Of a stretch of 64,000 bases of DNA, positions 1 to 8,622 are shown one piece after another. Numbering within the stretch: the first letter of the stretch is position 1; each line of letters starts with the position of its first letter. Below the pieces are notes generated by a model, which was not told the origin of the DNA, did no database searches, and saw only the letters and a list, made by a program, of their open reading frames with translations. A program made the position numbers and the translations under genes. This stretch comes from Algoriphagus sp. CAU 1675 (GTDB lineage Bacteria > Bacteroidota > Bacteroidia > Cytophagales > Cyclobacteriaceae), in contig NZ_JARHUI010000002.1 of the NCBI RefSeq assembly GCF_029222925.1, positions 620,001 to 684,000 of the forward strand, read 5' to 3'.

Positions 1-482
1 ATACCACTGGGAAGGTCCACACTGATGATTTTCCCCTTAAAGATATTGATCTGATTGATTACCGTCTCCGCCTCGGGCTTTAACGCACCCTTTAAACCCA
101 CTCCAAGAAATGCATCAATCAACACACCTTGATTAGGAATTCCCGAATCCTTGAACGAATACTCAGGAATTTCTTTGGAAAGCATATGATAATTTCTCAA
201 AGCATCAGGGCTTAATCTTTCCAAAGTTTCAAAGCATTTCACCAAAGACACCTGATAACCTTTAGCATGAAGCATCCTGGAAATGGCCAGTCCATCACCA
301 CCGTTATTTCCGGCCCCAACATACACCAAAATCGGCATCTCAACCTCAAAAGCTTCCTCCATGAACCAATCCACAAAAGAGGTGGCGGCCATTTCCATTA
401 ATTCGTAACTGGATTGGCCACTTTTTTCGCAGTGAAGTCGGTCCAGTTCTTTTACCTGATTTCCCTGAAGTATTTTTATCAT
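1..482 (-). CDS. nnr: NAD(P)H-hydrate epimerase domain, Nnr/YjeF type (partial, runs off the window edge)
   Basis: The first 160 codons of a minus-strand gene are visible; the rest lies before position 1. The enzyme repairs hydrated NADH/NADPH in the cytoplasm: the N-terminal YjeF domain epimerises NAD(P)HX, and in many bacteria a fused C-terminal ATP/ADP-dependent dehydratase follows. The glycine-rich GAGNNGGDG at residues 56-64 and the downstream LIDAFLGVGLKG segment are the hallmark YjeF_N motifs. The start ATG at 482 overlaps the stop of the upstream MFS gene in an ATGA, so the two are probably translationally coupled. Whether the dehydratase half is fused cannot be seen here. Confidence 0.9.
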   Translation of the reverse strand, partial: MIKILQGNQVKELDRLHCEKSGQSSYELMEMAATSFVDWFMEEAFEVEMPILVYVGAGNNGGDGLAISRMLHAKGYQVSLVKCFETLERLSPDALRNYHMLSKEIPEYSFKDSGIPNQGVLIDAFLGVGLKGALKPEAETVINQINIFKGKIISVDLPSG

Positions 483-1801
483 GAGTCCTTTTGGTTTGCC
501 ATAGAATACTTGGGCTTAGGAATAGACACCTTCAGTAAAAACCCAAGTCCAATTAGAAAGAAAATTCCAAGGGAGAGGGCGCTATTTCTCATACTACCCG
601 TCATTTGCTCAATAATCCCGTAGGAAAATGTCCCGAGTACAATTGCAATTTTCTCAGTAACATCATAGAAACTAAAGTAGGAAGCATGATCCGTAGTTGA
701 CACAGGAATAAGTTTGGAAAAGGTAGATCTAGAAAGTGACTGTATCCCTCCCATGACCAAACCAACAACAAAGGCAAGGGCGAAAAACTCATAGACTGTA
801 TAGACAAAATAAGCTCCACAGCATAGCAAGAACCAAACGGAAACCATAATCACCAAACTCTTTTTATTGCCATAGATTTTGGATATAAAAGCGAAAAAGT
901 AGCTCCCTATGATAGCAACGAATTGGATGATCAAAATGGTTAAGATCAACTGATCTCCGGGAAGCCCCAATTCCTTATCTCCGAAAAGAGCAGCCAGGTA
1001 CATAATTGTTTGAACCCCCATTGAATAAAAGAAAAAGGCTATCAAAAAGCGGTTCATAACCGTGATCTGTTTTACCTCACGGAACACTTTTCGAATTTCC
1101 CGATAGCCATGAAGGAGTAATTTACTGCTGATTTTTTTATTGAATGGATTATTGGGTAGAGCCCTGAAAGGAATCTGGGAAAATCCTGCCCACCAAAAAC
1201 CTGTAATCAAGAATGATATTCTAGCAGCAACACCTCCATCTGGAATACCAAAAGTCCCTGGAAATTGGATCATAAGAAGGTTCAATATCAAAAGGATAAC
1301 ACTTCCTATATACCCCAAAGCAAAACCTTTGGCACTTAATAAGTCAAAATCCTTTTCTTCAGAAATTTCAGGTAGAAAGGCATTATAAAAGACAATACTT
1401 CCAGCATAGCCTACACTTGCCAACACACTACAAATGATGCCAAATTCAAGATTGGATGAGTCGAAGAAAAAAAGTCCAATACAAGACAAAGAGCCCAAAT
1501 AGGCAAAAAACTTCATGAAAGAAAGTTTCTTTCCACTGCTGTCAGCGATACCCGAAAGCAATGGAGAAAGAAAGGCGATCAAAAGAAATGAAAAAGAAAT
1601 GGAGTAAGAATAGAGTACAGTGTTGATTATTTCAAATCCGAAAAAATCAACTCGATCTCCTCCATCTATATCCTTTGTAACAGAATTGTAGTACACAGGA
1701 AAAATAGTAGATGTAATAACTAGAGAATAGACCGAATTGGCCCAATCATACATGGCCCAGGCATTCTGGACTTTCTTTTTATTGGAGAGCGAAACAAGCA
1801 T
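479..1801 (-). CDS. MFS transporter, UMF1/Atg22-like family
   Basis: This 440-residue protein has about twelve hydrophobic segments and begins with the AWAMYDWANSVY motif (residues 14-25) typical of the UMF1 branch of the major facilitator superfamily, which includes fungal vacuolar Atg22. In fungi Atg22 exports amino acids; the bacterial substrate is unknown, so no substrate is assigned. Length and topology match the family. It overlaps the start of the NAD(P)HX epimerase gene by four bases. A terminator-like hairpin separates it from the exbD gene upstream, so it probably has its own promoter, which I could not recognise. Confidence 0.85.
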   Translation of the reverse strand: MLVSLSNKKKVQNAWAMYDWANSVYSLVITSTIFPVYYNSVTKDIDGGDRVDFFGFEIINTVLYSYSISFSFLLIAFLSPLLSGIADSSGKKLSFMKFFAYLGSLSCIGLFFFDSSNLEFGIICSVLASVGYAGSIVFYNAFLPEISEEKDFDLLSAKGFALGYIGSVILLILNLLMIQFPGTFGIPDGGVAARISFLITGFWWAGFSQIPFRALPNNPFNKKISSKLLLHGYREIRKVFREVKQITVMNRFLIAFFFYSMGVQTIMYLAALFGDKELGLPGDQLILTILIIQFVAIIGSYFFAFISKIYGNKKSLVIMVSVWFLLCCGAYFVYTVYEFFALAFVVGLVMGGIQSLSRSTFSKLIPVSTTDHASYFSFYDVTEKIAIVLGTFSYGIIEQMTGSMRNSALSLGIFFLIGLGFLLKVSIPKPKYSMANQKDS

Positions 1802-1815
1802 GGTATGAAAATAAA

Positions 1816-1843
1816 AAAAGCTATCTCAAATGAGATAGCTTTT
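1816..1843 (-). terminator. Rho-independent terminator of the exbB-exbD operon
   Basis: A perfect 13-bp inverted repeat (AAAAGCTATCTCA and its complement) with a 2-base loop is followed on the minus strand by a T-rich run. It lies just after the last exbD gene and before the MFS gene. Confidence 0.85.
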
Positions 1844-1865
1844 ATATAAGAATTGATTGATACAA

Positions 1866-2330
1866 TTAGTTTTTAACGACTTTACCTACAGAGGCATAAA
1901 GAACTCGTCTGGCATCAGCCTCGCGCAATTCTGTCTGCACATCGGAGATAGGCCCCATTTTCACGTCTTTATCAACTTTCATTGAAATGGTAATCATACC
2001 TCTCTCAGATTCAGGCAACAAGTCACGCTCCTGGTTAACCCACTGAACGATGTCAGCAGAATTCAACAAAGCGTCATTAGCCTGAACTCTTGGTTCGGAA
2101 CCGTAAAGAGCGGTATTTTTTGGCTTACCAATATAGATGTAAGAAATAAGGGTTTTCTTTTGCAGTTTTTGCAGCTGAGTAGCCTGAGGAATTTTCTGCT
2201 CAACCAAAATCTCCTGCTCTCTCAACACAGTGGTTACCATGAAGAAGAAAAGCAACATGAAGATAATATCTGGCAATGCAGAGGTTGGAATATTCTCAGA
2301 CGTTTTGGTCTTTTTCTTAAACTTTGCCAT
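1866..2330 (-). CDS. exbD: ExbD/TolR-type biopolymer transport protein (second copy)
   Basis: A 154-residue inner-membrane protein with one N-terminal membrane segment and a periplasmic domain. With ExbB it forms the proton-driven motor that energises TonB or Tol. The proton-path aspartate is D21, in the context LPDIIFMLLFFF. I start at the ATG at 2330 (MAKFKKK), one base after the previous exbD stop, rather than at a longer in-frame start that would overlap that gene. The periplasmic part differs strongly from the neighbouring ExbD, so the two copies may form a heterodimer or serve different TonB partners; that is inference. Confidence 0.9.
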   Translation of the reverse strand: MAKFKKKTKTSENIPTSALPDIIFMLLFFFMVTTVLREQEILVEQKIPQATQLQKLQKKTLISYIYIGKPKNTALYGSEPRVQANDALLNSADIVQWVNQERDLLPESERGMITISMKVDKDVKMGPISDVQTELREADARRVLYASVGKVVKN

Positions 2331-2331
2331 A

Positions 2332-2964
2332 TCAACTACCGATTTTATCTGGTTCTGCAATAGAAATCGCCATTGGGATTCCTTCTTTTCCTTTATCTAT
2401 CAAAGCTTCTTCAGCTTCGTCCTTACCGGTCAAAGCTCTATACTCATCAGTATCGAGATTGACACGGGCAGCATAAATATCGAAGTATGCTTTCTTGGCA
2501 AGGTCAAAGATTTCCAGATATTTTTCATAGCTGGTACCACGGTTGGTTTTGATGGAAACTACCGCTTCCCCAGGATGATCTGAAGAATCCTGATCTCTAG
2601 CAGACAGTGCCTGGAGAGATGCTGGAAGAGTATTGAATAGCGCACTGGCTTCTTCATCCGGTCTGCCGAAGTTCAATACAAAAGCTTTGATATCCTCATC
2701 AAGACCGTTCGCATTATCTCTGTATTCGCCTTCAACCAACAAATCGTCGTTGGCGTTGATCAAAATAGTAAAGATATTACGCTCGTTTTTGTCAATCTCT
2801 GGAGGAGGATTGTTTGGATCAAGTTTCGGAGGCAGTACGTTCAAAATACCTTTGTCCGAAGCGATCGTAGTAGTGACGAGAAAGAAGATCAGGAGCAGGA
2901 AAGCAATATCTGCCATAGATCCTGCATTGACCTCCTGACTCATTCTATTTTTCTTTCTGGCCAT
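2332..2964 (-). CDS. exbD: ExbD/TolR-type biopolymer transport protein (first copy)
   Basis: A 210-residue ExbD homologue, longer than the common 130-150 residues because of an extended periplasmic domain. The single membrane helix follows MSQEVNAGSMAD, with the essential aspartate at D19. It sits one base downstream of the 109-residue membrane protein and one base upstream of the second exbD, so the cluster is one transcription unit. Two ExbD genes after one ExbB are common in Bacteroidota, where they supply the many TonB-dependent SusC-like receptors. Confidence 0.92.
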   Translation of the reverse strand: MARKKNRMSQEVNAGSMADIAFLLLIFFLVTTTIASDKGILNVLPPKLDPNNPPPEIDKNERNIFTILINANDDLLVEGEYRDNANGLDEDIKAFVLNFGRPDEEASALFNTLPASLQALSARDQDSSDHPGEAVVSIKTNRGTSYEKYLEIFDLAKKAYFDIYAARVNLDTDEYRALTGKDEAEEALIDKGKEGIPMAISIAEPDKIGS

Positions 2965-2965
2965 A

Positions 2966-3295
2966 TTACTTGATAGCTTTATTAAATTCTGTGAATACGA
3001 TGCCTACCAAGGCAATGATTGCTAGAATATAAGTAGTAATTAGCATCCCACCTACAAACTGTGAGCCCTGAGGAGTCAGGTTGAAGGGATCTGCTTCAAA
3101 TTTTGGAAGTACTTCATTACTTGATACTGAGTATGCAATGAAGAACAATACTACGATACCTACAATGCCAAACACAGTTTTCATCAGGCTCTTTGGATTA
3201 TCCAAAGACTTTAGCAAAGGCATCAAGATTGACACCACTGCCCCGATTATGATTAGCAAGTAGCTTCCGTATAATAAGATGTCATAAGTATCCAT
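2966..3295 (-). CDS. Small membrane protein of the exbB-exbD operon
   Basis: A 109-residue protein with three hydrophobic stretches (about residues 7-27, 40-60 and 84-105) and no family I can name. It lies between exbB and the two exbD genes with one base to the next gene, so co-expression is nearly certain. The position suggests an accessory subunit or assembly factor of the ExbBD motor; that is inference from context only. The second and third segments are separated by a periplasm-like stretch containing FEADPFNLTPQG. Confidence 0.8.
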   Translation of the reverse strand: MDTYDILLYGSYLLIIIGAVVSILMPLLKSLDNPKSLMKTVFGIVGIVVLFFIAYSVSSNEVLPKFEADPFNLTPQGSQFVGGMLITTYILAIIALVGIVFTEFNKAIK

Positions 3296-3350
3296 GATGT
3301 AGCTTCTTAAAGGTTAACTAGAATAATTGATAATCAGCAAATAGCTCGGA

Positions 3351-4160
3351 TTACTTTCCGGTCAATTTGTGCTTAACCAAGATGTCTACCAAAGAGATAG
3401 AAGCATCTTCCATATCGTTAACCAAAGAGTCAATCTTAGCCACACAATAGTTGTAGAACAACTGAAGGATAATCGCAACGATCAAACCAGCTACTGTTGT
3501 CAAAAGGGCGATTTTGATACCACCTGCTACAAGGGAAGGAGAGATATCACCAGCTGCTTCGATAGAGTCGAATGCACCGATCATACCGATTACCGTACCC
3601 ATGAAACCCAACATTGGAGCAAGAGAAATAAACAAAGAGATCCATACAAGACCTTTTTCCAATCTACCCATTTCAACAGAACCGTAAGCGATGATAGATT
3701 TTTCTACCATTTCGATTCCTTCAGAGTATCTCATCAAACCTTGGGTAAAGATGGAGGCAACTGGACCTTTGGTGCTCTTAGTAACGTCCTTAGCTGCTTC
3801 AACACCACCAGAAGACAATGCCTCTTCCACTTTATTCAAAAGTTTCTTGGTGTTGGTTGTAGAAAGGTTCAAGGTGATGATTCTTTCCAATGCTACTGCA
3901 AGACCCAAAATCAAACAGATCAATACAGGAGTCATGTAGATAGGATCACCTTCAATAAATTTCTCCTTAACTACTTGGTGGAAACTTTGCTCTTCAGCAA
4001 CGATTTCGTCATCAACGATGGCTGGAGCTGCAGCAGGTTCCTCTGCCACTTGGGTTGTTTCTTCTTGTGCTGCAGAATCAGCTTCTGCTTCTTGAGCGTT
4101 AGCGAAAACAGGAACAAATAGGATACCTGCAAGCATGAACAAAGCGATTAACTTTCTCAT
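3351..4160 (-). CDS. exbB: ExbB/TolQ/MotA-family proton channel
   Basis: This 269-residue protein has a cleavable signal peptide (residues 1 to about 22, ending FANA), an acidic alanine/glutamate-rich linker, then the three membrane helices of ExbB: about residues 76-98, 172-200 and 215-240. The conserved second-helix region reads SLAPMLGFMGTVIGMIGAF and the third contains the TTVAGLIVAI core. ExbB forms the pentameric ring around ExbD and conducts protons. It is the first gene of the exbB-membrane protein-exbD-exbD operon. The signal peptide plus acidic linker is a usual Bacteroidota variation. Confidence 0.93.
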   Translation of the reverse strand: MRKLIALFMLAGILFVPVFANAQEAEADSAAQEETTQVAEEPAAAPAIVDDEIVAEEQSFHQVVKEKFIEGDPIYMTPVLICLILGLAVALERIITLNLSTTNTKKLLNKVEEALSSGGVEAAKDVTKSTKGPVASIFTQGLMRYSEGIEMVEKSIIAYGSVEMGRLEKGLVWISLFISLAPMLGFMGTVIGMIGAFDSIEAAGDISPSLVAGGIKIALLTTVAGLIVAIILQLFYNYCVAKIDSLVNDMEDASISLVDILVKHKLTGK

Positions 4161-4834
4161 AATGTGATTTTTAAATAGACTTTTGATAAAGGTTAAATGG
4201 TTTCTACACTAAAATCGAGTTTTAAAGTTATCATTTTTTAAATTCAAAAAACAATGGACTCTTTTAGATTTTTTCCAAAAATCCCCCTTTTAAACGATCA
4301 TTTAGGCAATTTTACATAAACGGAAGATTTTCAGAGATCTTTAGCAGTCTCGCTACTTTAAACAAACTCAGCCGAAAGGTTCTCATTTTTCAGCAGAAAC
4401 AAAAATAAAAATTTACGATTGAAGACAGTTTTTTGAGATTTTAGGTCAAATATTTTTCACTGCAAAAGGATGTTGTCCCTTTGATACAATAATGAAATTT
4501 TATTCTGCGAAAATCTCGCTTTCCCTATCCCTCTCAAGTTTCTTTTTGATGTAATATTTCCACAAATAGAATTTGGCACCTGAAATGACCCCAAGTTGTT
4601 TCGCTTTGAAAAGTTTTTCATAAAGCCCCTTGAATTACAAAGTGATTTCTCCCTGAAAAAAATCTGATCCTCAAAAACCAATCCCAAACCCGGATAAAAC
4701 TAAAAAACCAGATTCTTAAAGCTGGCTATTCCAGAGAGGAAGGGACTGCTTGCTTATACTCACTCCTCTGCATTAATCCCCTCTCGAATCTTCCTTCGGT
4801 CGATTCCAAACCCGGATTGTTGGATGATAAAATA
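4161..4834. other. Gene-free AT-rich stretch between exbB and tRNA-Ser
   Basis: About 670 bases with no credible protein gene. The left part is probably the exbB 5' region, but I could not identify a convincing promoter. The right part (from 4684) holds a degenerate copy of the tRNA-Ser 3' end and its terminator, listed separately. The middle shows no repeat or structure I can support. Confidence 0.6.
4684..4746 (-). repeat. Degenerate copy of the tRNA-Ser 3' end plus terminator
   Basis: This block repeats, in the same order, the elements found at 4806-4881: the 12-mer CCAAACCCGGAT, a TAAAA/TAAAAAA run, a weakened hairpin with CCAG and CTGGCT arms, and the 14-mer CAGAGAGGAAGGGA, which in the intact copy is the 3' acceptor and T-arm edge of tRNA-Ser. 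The rest of the tRNA is not recognisable here. It is best read as the remnant of a tandem duplication, or of an integration event at the tRNA end. Confidence 0.6.
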
Positions 4835-4881
4835 AAAAAGCCAGCTCGTTTTGAACTGGCTTTTTGCAGAGAGGAAGGGAT
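4806..4881 (-). repeat. Intact copy of the duplicated tRNA-Ser end and terminator region
   Basis: Partner of the block at 4684-4746. It includes the functional terminator and the last bases of tRNA-Ser. The offset between copies changes from 122 to about 135 bases along the block, so small indels have accumulated. Confidence 0.6.
4835..4865 (-). terminator. Terminator after tRNA-Ser
   Basis: An AAAAAGCCAG / CTGGCTTTTT hairpin with an 11-base loop stands one base beyond the tRNA 3' end and is followed on the minus strand by a T-rich tract. Confidence 0.8.
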
Positions 4882-4954
4882 TCGAACCCTCGATACCCTT
4901 TAGGGGTATACACACTTTCCAGGCGTGCTCCTTCAACCACTCGGACACCTCTCT
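4867..4954 (-). tRNA. tRNA-Ser (anticodon GGA)
   Basis: An 88-nt class II tRNA. The acceptor stem pairs AGAGAGG with CCTCTCT and leaves G as discriminator. The D arm, the anticodon loop CTGGAAA (anticodon GGA, reading UCC/UCU), a long variable arm (ACCCCTAAAGGGT-type stem) and the T loop GGTTCGAATCC are all visible. CCA is not encoded. It lies 96 bases downstream of the asparaginase gene on the same strand. Confidence 0.95.
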
Positions 4955-5050
4955 GTGTTGATTTTTGATCCGTCTTATCGAATCGGAGTGCAAAGAAAAA
5001 AATTATTCATTCCCTTTCCAAATTTATCTGGAAAATAGAAAAGAAATCTG

Positions 5051-6118
5051 TCAGGAGGTCATTTCACCTGCTATGGAAGTCGTCAGCTTTCTCCGAATTT
5101 CTGCATCCGATTTCTCCTGCCCCAACAAAAACATCAGTTTGGTCACAGCAGCTTCGGTAGTTATATCCGCACCGCTCACTACCCCCACTTTCAACAATTC
5201 CCTAGAAGTCTCATATCTTCCCTGAATCACCCGTCCCCCATTGCATTGGGACACATTTAATATAATGAGTCCTTTTTTGATTGCTCTTTCCAAGGATCGC
5301 ATAAACCACGCTTCACTTGGACTGTTTCCGGAACCATAGGTTTCCAGTACTACTCCTCTTAGATCGGGAATATCAAAACAGGCATCCATCACTTTTTCAG
5401 TAATCCCCGGAAAAAGCTTTAATATCATCACACGGTTATCCAGATCATTGAGGTTCTTCAGTTTCCTATGAGATTCAAAGGGTCTGATCGCAGCAGTATT
5501 ATAGTCAATCACGATCCCCGATTCAGCCAATGCTGGATAATTTTCAGACTCAAAGGCATCAAAGTGTACACTCTGGACTTTTTTGGCCCGATTCCCTCTC
5601 AGCAGCATATGATTGAAAAAAATACAGACTTCCGGAACAATGGGTTTGTCGTCAATTTTGGCAGCCGCAATTTCCAAAGAAGTCATGAGGTTTTCCCGTG
5701 CATCGGAGCGCATGGCCGAGATAGGCAACTGTGCCCCTGTAAAAATCACAGGCTTGTTTAAGCCCTGCAACATGTAACTCAACATGGAAGCAGAATAAGC
5801 CATTGTGTCTGTTCCGTGAAGAACCACAAAGCCGTCGTAACTGTCATAGTTCTCGTAGATGATATAGGCCATATCCCTCCAGTGACTCATCGTAACATTG
5901 GAGGAATCAATGGGCTCAGGAAACGAAATCACCGTTATGGCAATATCCATATTCGAAAGAATCGGAATCTTCTCCAGAATTTGCCCAAAATTAAACGGCA
6001 CCAAAGCCCCAGACTCATCATAAGCCATACCCAAGGTACCCCCGGTATAAATTATCAAAACCGAAGAAGTCCTGTTGGATTTGATGCGTGTATTGAGCCT
6101 AACTATTTTATAATTCAT
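5051..6118 (-). CDS. ansA: Type I (cytoplasmic) L-asparaginase
   Basis: A 355-residue enzyme that hydrolyses L-asparagine to aspartate and ammonia. The two catalytic threonine motifs are TGGT at residues 25-28 and HGTDT at 101-105; there is no signal peptide, which fits the cytoplasmic type. Its start ATG overlaps the tatD-like stop (ATGA), so it is the last gene of the long coupled run that starts at 11227. Length agrees with E. coli AnsA (338 residues). Confidence 0.93.
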   Translation of the reverse strand: MNYKIVRLNTRIKSNRTSSVLIIYTGGTLGMAYDESGALVPFNFGQILEKIPILSNMDIAITVISFPEPIDSSNVTMSHWRDMAYIIYENYDSYDGFVVLHGTDTMAYSASMLSYMLQGLNKPVIFTGAQLPISAMRSDARENLMTSLEIAAAKIDDKPIVPEVCIFFNHMLLRGNRAKKVQSVHFDAFESENYPALAESGIVIDYNTAAIRPFESHRKLKNLNDLDNRVMILKLFPGITEKVMDACFDIPDLRGVVLETYGSGNSPSEAWFMRSLERAIKKGLIILNVSQCNGGRVIQGRYETSRELLKVGVVSGADITTEAAVTKLMFLLGQEKSDAEIRRKLTTSIAGEMTS

Positions 6119-6891
6119 ATTCTAAAATCCCTGAATAAATTCAATGCATTAGCCTTGGTCCGTTCCGCTACTTCTTCCTTGCTTACCTGTAAATAATCTC
6201 CCACCTTTTCTGCAATGACTGGCAAGTAGGCTGGGGTATTTCTTTTCCCTCTGAAAGGGACCGGTGCCAAATACGGTGCATCTGTTTCCAATACCAAATG
6301 ATCCAAACTCAAATGAGGGATCACCTGATCCAGCCCTCCATTTTTATAGGTTGCTACGCCACCGATTCCCAGGAGAAACCCCATTTCAACAATCTGCATT
6401 GCTTGAGTGAGATTCCCTGTAAAACAATGGAATATCCCCCTCAGCTTACCATCGTGCTCCTCCCGGATGATTTCAATGGTTTCGTCCATAGATTCCCTAC
6501 AATGTAACACAATTGGCAAATCAAATTCCTTTGCCCAGCCAATTTGGGTTCTAAGCGCCTGTTTTTGTTGTTCAAAAAAAGATTTGTCCCAATACAAATC
6601 CAGTCCGATCTCCCCTACTGCAGCAAAGGGCCGCTGATCCAGCCACTTTTTCATGACTGCCAGCTGGCTTTCAAAATCCTCCTTGACATCACAAGGATGC
6701 AGGCCCATCATCGGAATGCACAAATCCGGATACTTTTTTTCGCAATCCAACATGGCTTCTATGGTTTCCACATCCACATTGGGCATATAAATTCTCTCCA
6801 CACCTGCCTGGCGAATCTCTTCTATGACTTGGTCTCGGTCAGAATCAAACTTGGTAGAATAAATATGTGCGTGTGTATCAATCAGATTCAT
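6115..6891 (-). CDS. TatD-family metal-dependent hydrolase/DNase
   Basis: A 258-residue amidohydrolase-fold protein. The metal ligands are visible: DTHAH at residues 5-9, the GEIGLD glutamate, HCRES and HCFTG histidines, and the ETDAPYLAP aspartate. TatD proteins are 3'-5' exonucleases or related hydrolases. I start at the ATG at 6891, which gives an ATGA overlap with the glycosyltransferase stop and matches the family's usual N-terminus (MxxIDTHxH). An ATG seven codons upstream is possible but would overlap more. Confidence 0.92.
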   Translation of the reverse strand: MNLIDTHAHIYSTKFDSDRDQVIEEIRQAGVERIYMPNVDVETIEAMLDCEKKYPDLCIPMMGLHPCDVKEDFESQLAVMKKWLDQRPFAAVGEIGLDLYWDKSFFEQQKQALRTQIGWAKEFDLPIVLHCRESMDETIEIIREEHDGKLRGIFHCFTGNLTQAMQIVEMGFLLGIGGVATYKNGGLDQVIPHLSLDHLVLETDAPYLAPVPFRGKRNTPAYLPVIAEKVGDYLQVSKEEVAERTKANALNLFRDFRI

Positions 6892-7994
6892 GGGTACTTT
6901 CTTGATTTCCATTCAGTTTTGGAAGGCCAAAAGTAATAAAGAATTGTCAGGAGCGTGACGGGCAGAAAGTAAAAATCAAAGAGAAGGGACGGGAAGAATC
7001 CAATTGACTCTTCTGCTTTCTTTGCAAACACCTTAAAAAACAGTGCTTGTAAGGCCATTTTTAGAGCAGCTATCAAAAGGACGGGGAACCCAAATGTTCC
7101 AATCAATACTGCCAATGCAGGAAAATATAAAAACTGCAGTCCAAGGATCAACTTCCAATACCAAGGCAAGGTCATCACTCCCCCCATCCATCTTTTCCTC
7201 TGATTCAGCAATTTGAGCAGACTCCTTTCCGCTTTTGTTTTGACCAAAACCTCTCCACAAACCTGATGCACCACCTGAAATCCTGCCTTTCGAACAGATT
7301 TGCTGATCTCCAGATCCTCTGTCAGGCTAAAATCAATCCCTGAAAAACCCCCGGATTTCCGGTAAGCCTCTTGAGACATCCCCATGTTATTCCCCAGACC
7401 TGTGGTAGAAAGCCCCAAATCAGTGGCAAGTTTGACAAAACCCAGCGTGTTCCACCAATCCATCGCCTGAAATACAGAAAACCAGTTCCTTCCCCCAACT
7501 TGAGTCACTCCCAATACCATTCCAACAGGTTGTTTAAAACAACTGACCATCACTCTTGCCCATTCCTTCGGTAGGCGACAGTCCGCATCTGTAAACAAAT
7601 AAATTTCCCCTTCGGCTTTTCGTTCCAGGATGGACAAGGCATTTGCCTTCGGATTTTGACTCATTGAAAAGGCTTCCTCTGGACCAATATTGATCCAGTC
7701 TGCAGAATCCCTTTTGATGCACCACTCCTCCAGAATCTCCGCCGTATTGTCTTCGCTTTGATCATCGGCAAAAAGAAACTGGATTTTTTCTTTGGGATAA
7801 TCCAACTCTTCAAGGGATTTCAATAAGGCTGGAAGATCCCTCGATTCATTTCTTGCAGCTACCAAAAGGGAAATCTTTGGCAATTCGGTTTCGTGTTCTT
7901 GGCTATGATCTTTCCAAAAAAAACTGAACCTAAAAAGTATAAACCCGAACTGGAAAACCAATAAAAAGACCACTATGCAACTGAGCAGGATCAT
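6888..7994 (-). CDS. Membrane glycosyltransferase, GT2 family with QxxRW motif
   Basis: A 368-residue protein with an N-terminal membrane segment (about residues 2-22), a GT-A catalytic domain and two or three C-terminal membrane helices (about 275-350). Substrate-site aspartates appear in FADDQSEDN, TDADCR and SLTEDLE, followed by LNQRKRW, the QxxRW motif of processive GT2 enzymes such as cellulose, chitin or hyaluronan synthases. It probably uses a UDP-sugar to build an envelope or extracellular polysaccharide; the sugar is not known. The ATG at 7994 overlaps the deacetylase stop by one base (TGATG). A GTG one codon earlier is an alternative. Confidence 0.88.
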   Translation of the reverse strand: MILLSCIVVFLLVFQFGFILFRFSFFWKDHSQEHETELPKISLLVAARNESRDLPALLKSLEELDYPKEKIQFLFADDQSEDNTAEILEEWCIKRDSADWINIGPEEAFSMSQNPKANALSILERKAEGEIYLFTDADCRLPKEWARVMVSCFKQPVGMVLGVTQVGGRNWFSVFQAMDWWNTLGFVKLATDLGLSTTGLGNNMGMSQEAYRKSGGFSGIDFSLTEDLEISKSVRKAGFQVVHQVCGEVLVKTKAERSLLKLLNQRKRWMGGVMTLPWYWKLILGLQFLYFPALAVLIGTFGFPVLLIAALKMALQALFFKVFAKKAEESIGFFPSLLFDFYFLPVTLLTILYYFWPSKTEWKSRKYP

Positions 7995-8620
7995 CACAGC
8001 ACTTCCGTTTTCCAGCCTTTATCAGATACGAAATCCAAATATCCAGGGAGAAATTTCGGTAAGATTTCCCGGGTCTTTTCCTGATCATGAAAAACCACAA
8101 TCGAACCGGGGGCGGAAAACCTACTGGTCTTTTCAAAAATCTTTTCTGCAGAAAGATCAAGGTCGTAATCCCCGGACAACACATCCCACATGATAATTTC
8201 GTGAGAGGTCAAAATAGATTTTGCTTGCGCTTTTTTAAGTAAACCGTAAGGTGGCCGAAAAAGAGGCGTCGAAACTCCGAGTTCATTCAACAAAATCTCA
8301 TCACACTTTCTCACATTTTCCAAATACTCTTCAACTGGGGTTTTCCAGCCATTGAGATGGTTAAAGGTATGGTTGCCTATTTTGTGACCTGCTGCCAAGA
8401 TTTCTCTTCCCAACTTTGGGTGTTTCTTCACATTGTCCCCCACCACAAAAAATGTAGCTTTTTGCCCCCGCTTTTCCAGTTCATTCAACACATAGTCCGT
8501 CACTCCCGGAACTGGGCCATCGTCAAAAGTCAGAAAAACGCCTTCCTCCACAGAGTCCATCCTCCATTTTCTTTTTGGAAAGAAAAAGGGAACAAAAGCC
8601 GGTATCCTATGCCAAACCAC
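7994..8620 (-). CDS. Polysaccharide deacetylase (NodB homology, CE4)
   Basis: A 208-residue CE4 enzyme, consisting of little more than the NodB domain. The catalytic motifs are TFDDGP (D33, D34), the metal-binding HTFNH (H84, H88) and RPPYG. Such enzymes remove acetyl groups from N-acetylated amino-sugars. The start is a GTG at 8620, two bases after the phosphatase stop; the residues before TFDDG (ending KRKWRM) resemble the short N-terminal lead of related proteins, so I prefer it to the ATG at 8560. No clear signal peptide is seen. With QxxRW glycosyltransferases in the same operon, the substrate is probably their product. Confidence 0.88.
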   Translation of the reverse strand: MVWHRIPAFVPFFFPKRKWRMDSVEEGVFLTFDDGPVPGVTDYVLNELEKRGQKATFFVVGDNVKKHPKLGREILAAGHKIGNHTFNHLNGWKTPVEEYLENVRKCDEILLNELGVSTPLFRPPYGLLKKAQAKSILTSHEIIMWDVLSGDYDLDLSAEKIFEKTSRFSAPGSIVVFHDQEKTREILPKFLPGYLDFVSDKGWKTEVL

Positions 8621-8622
8621 AC

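Noticed and set aside
4457..4687. A 76-codon minus-strand frame in the gene-free stretch
   Set aside because: Its composition and lack of any domain look random. It ends at the edge of the duplicated block.
4760..4993. A 77-codon minus-strand frame over the tRNA-Ser gene
   Set aside because: It is the translation of the tRNA itself and of the duplicated terminator region. Such frames over tRNA-Ser are common artefacts.
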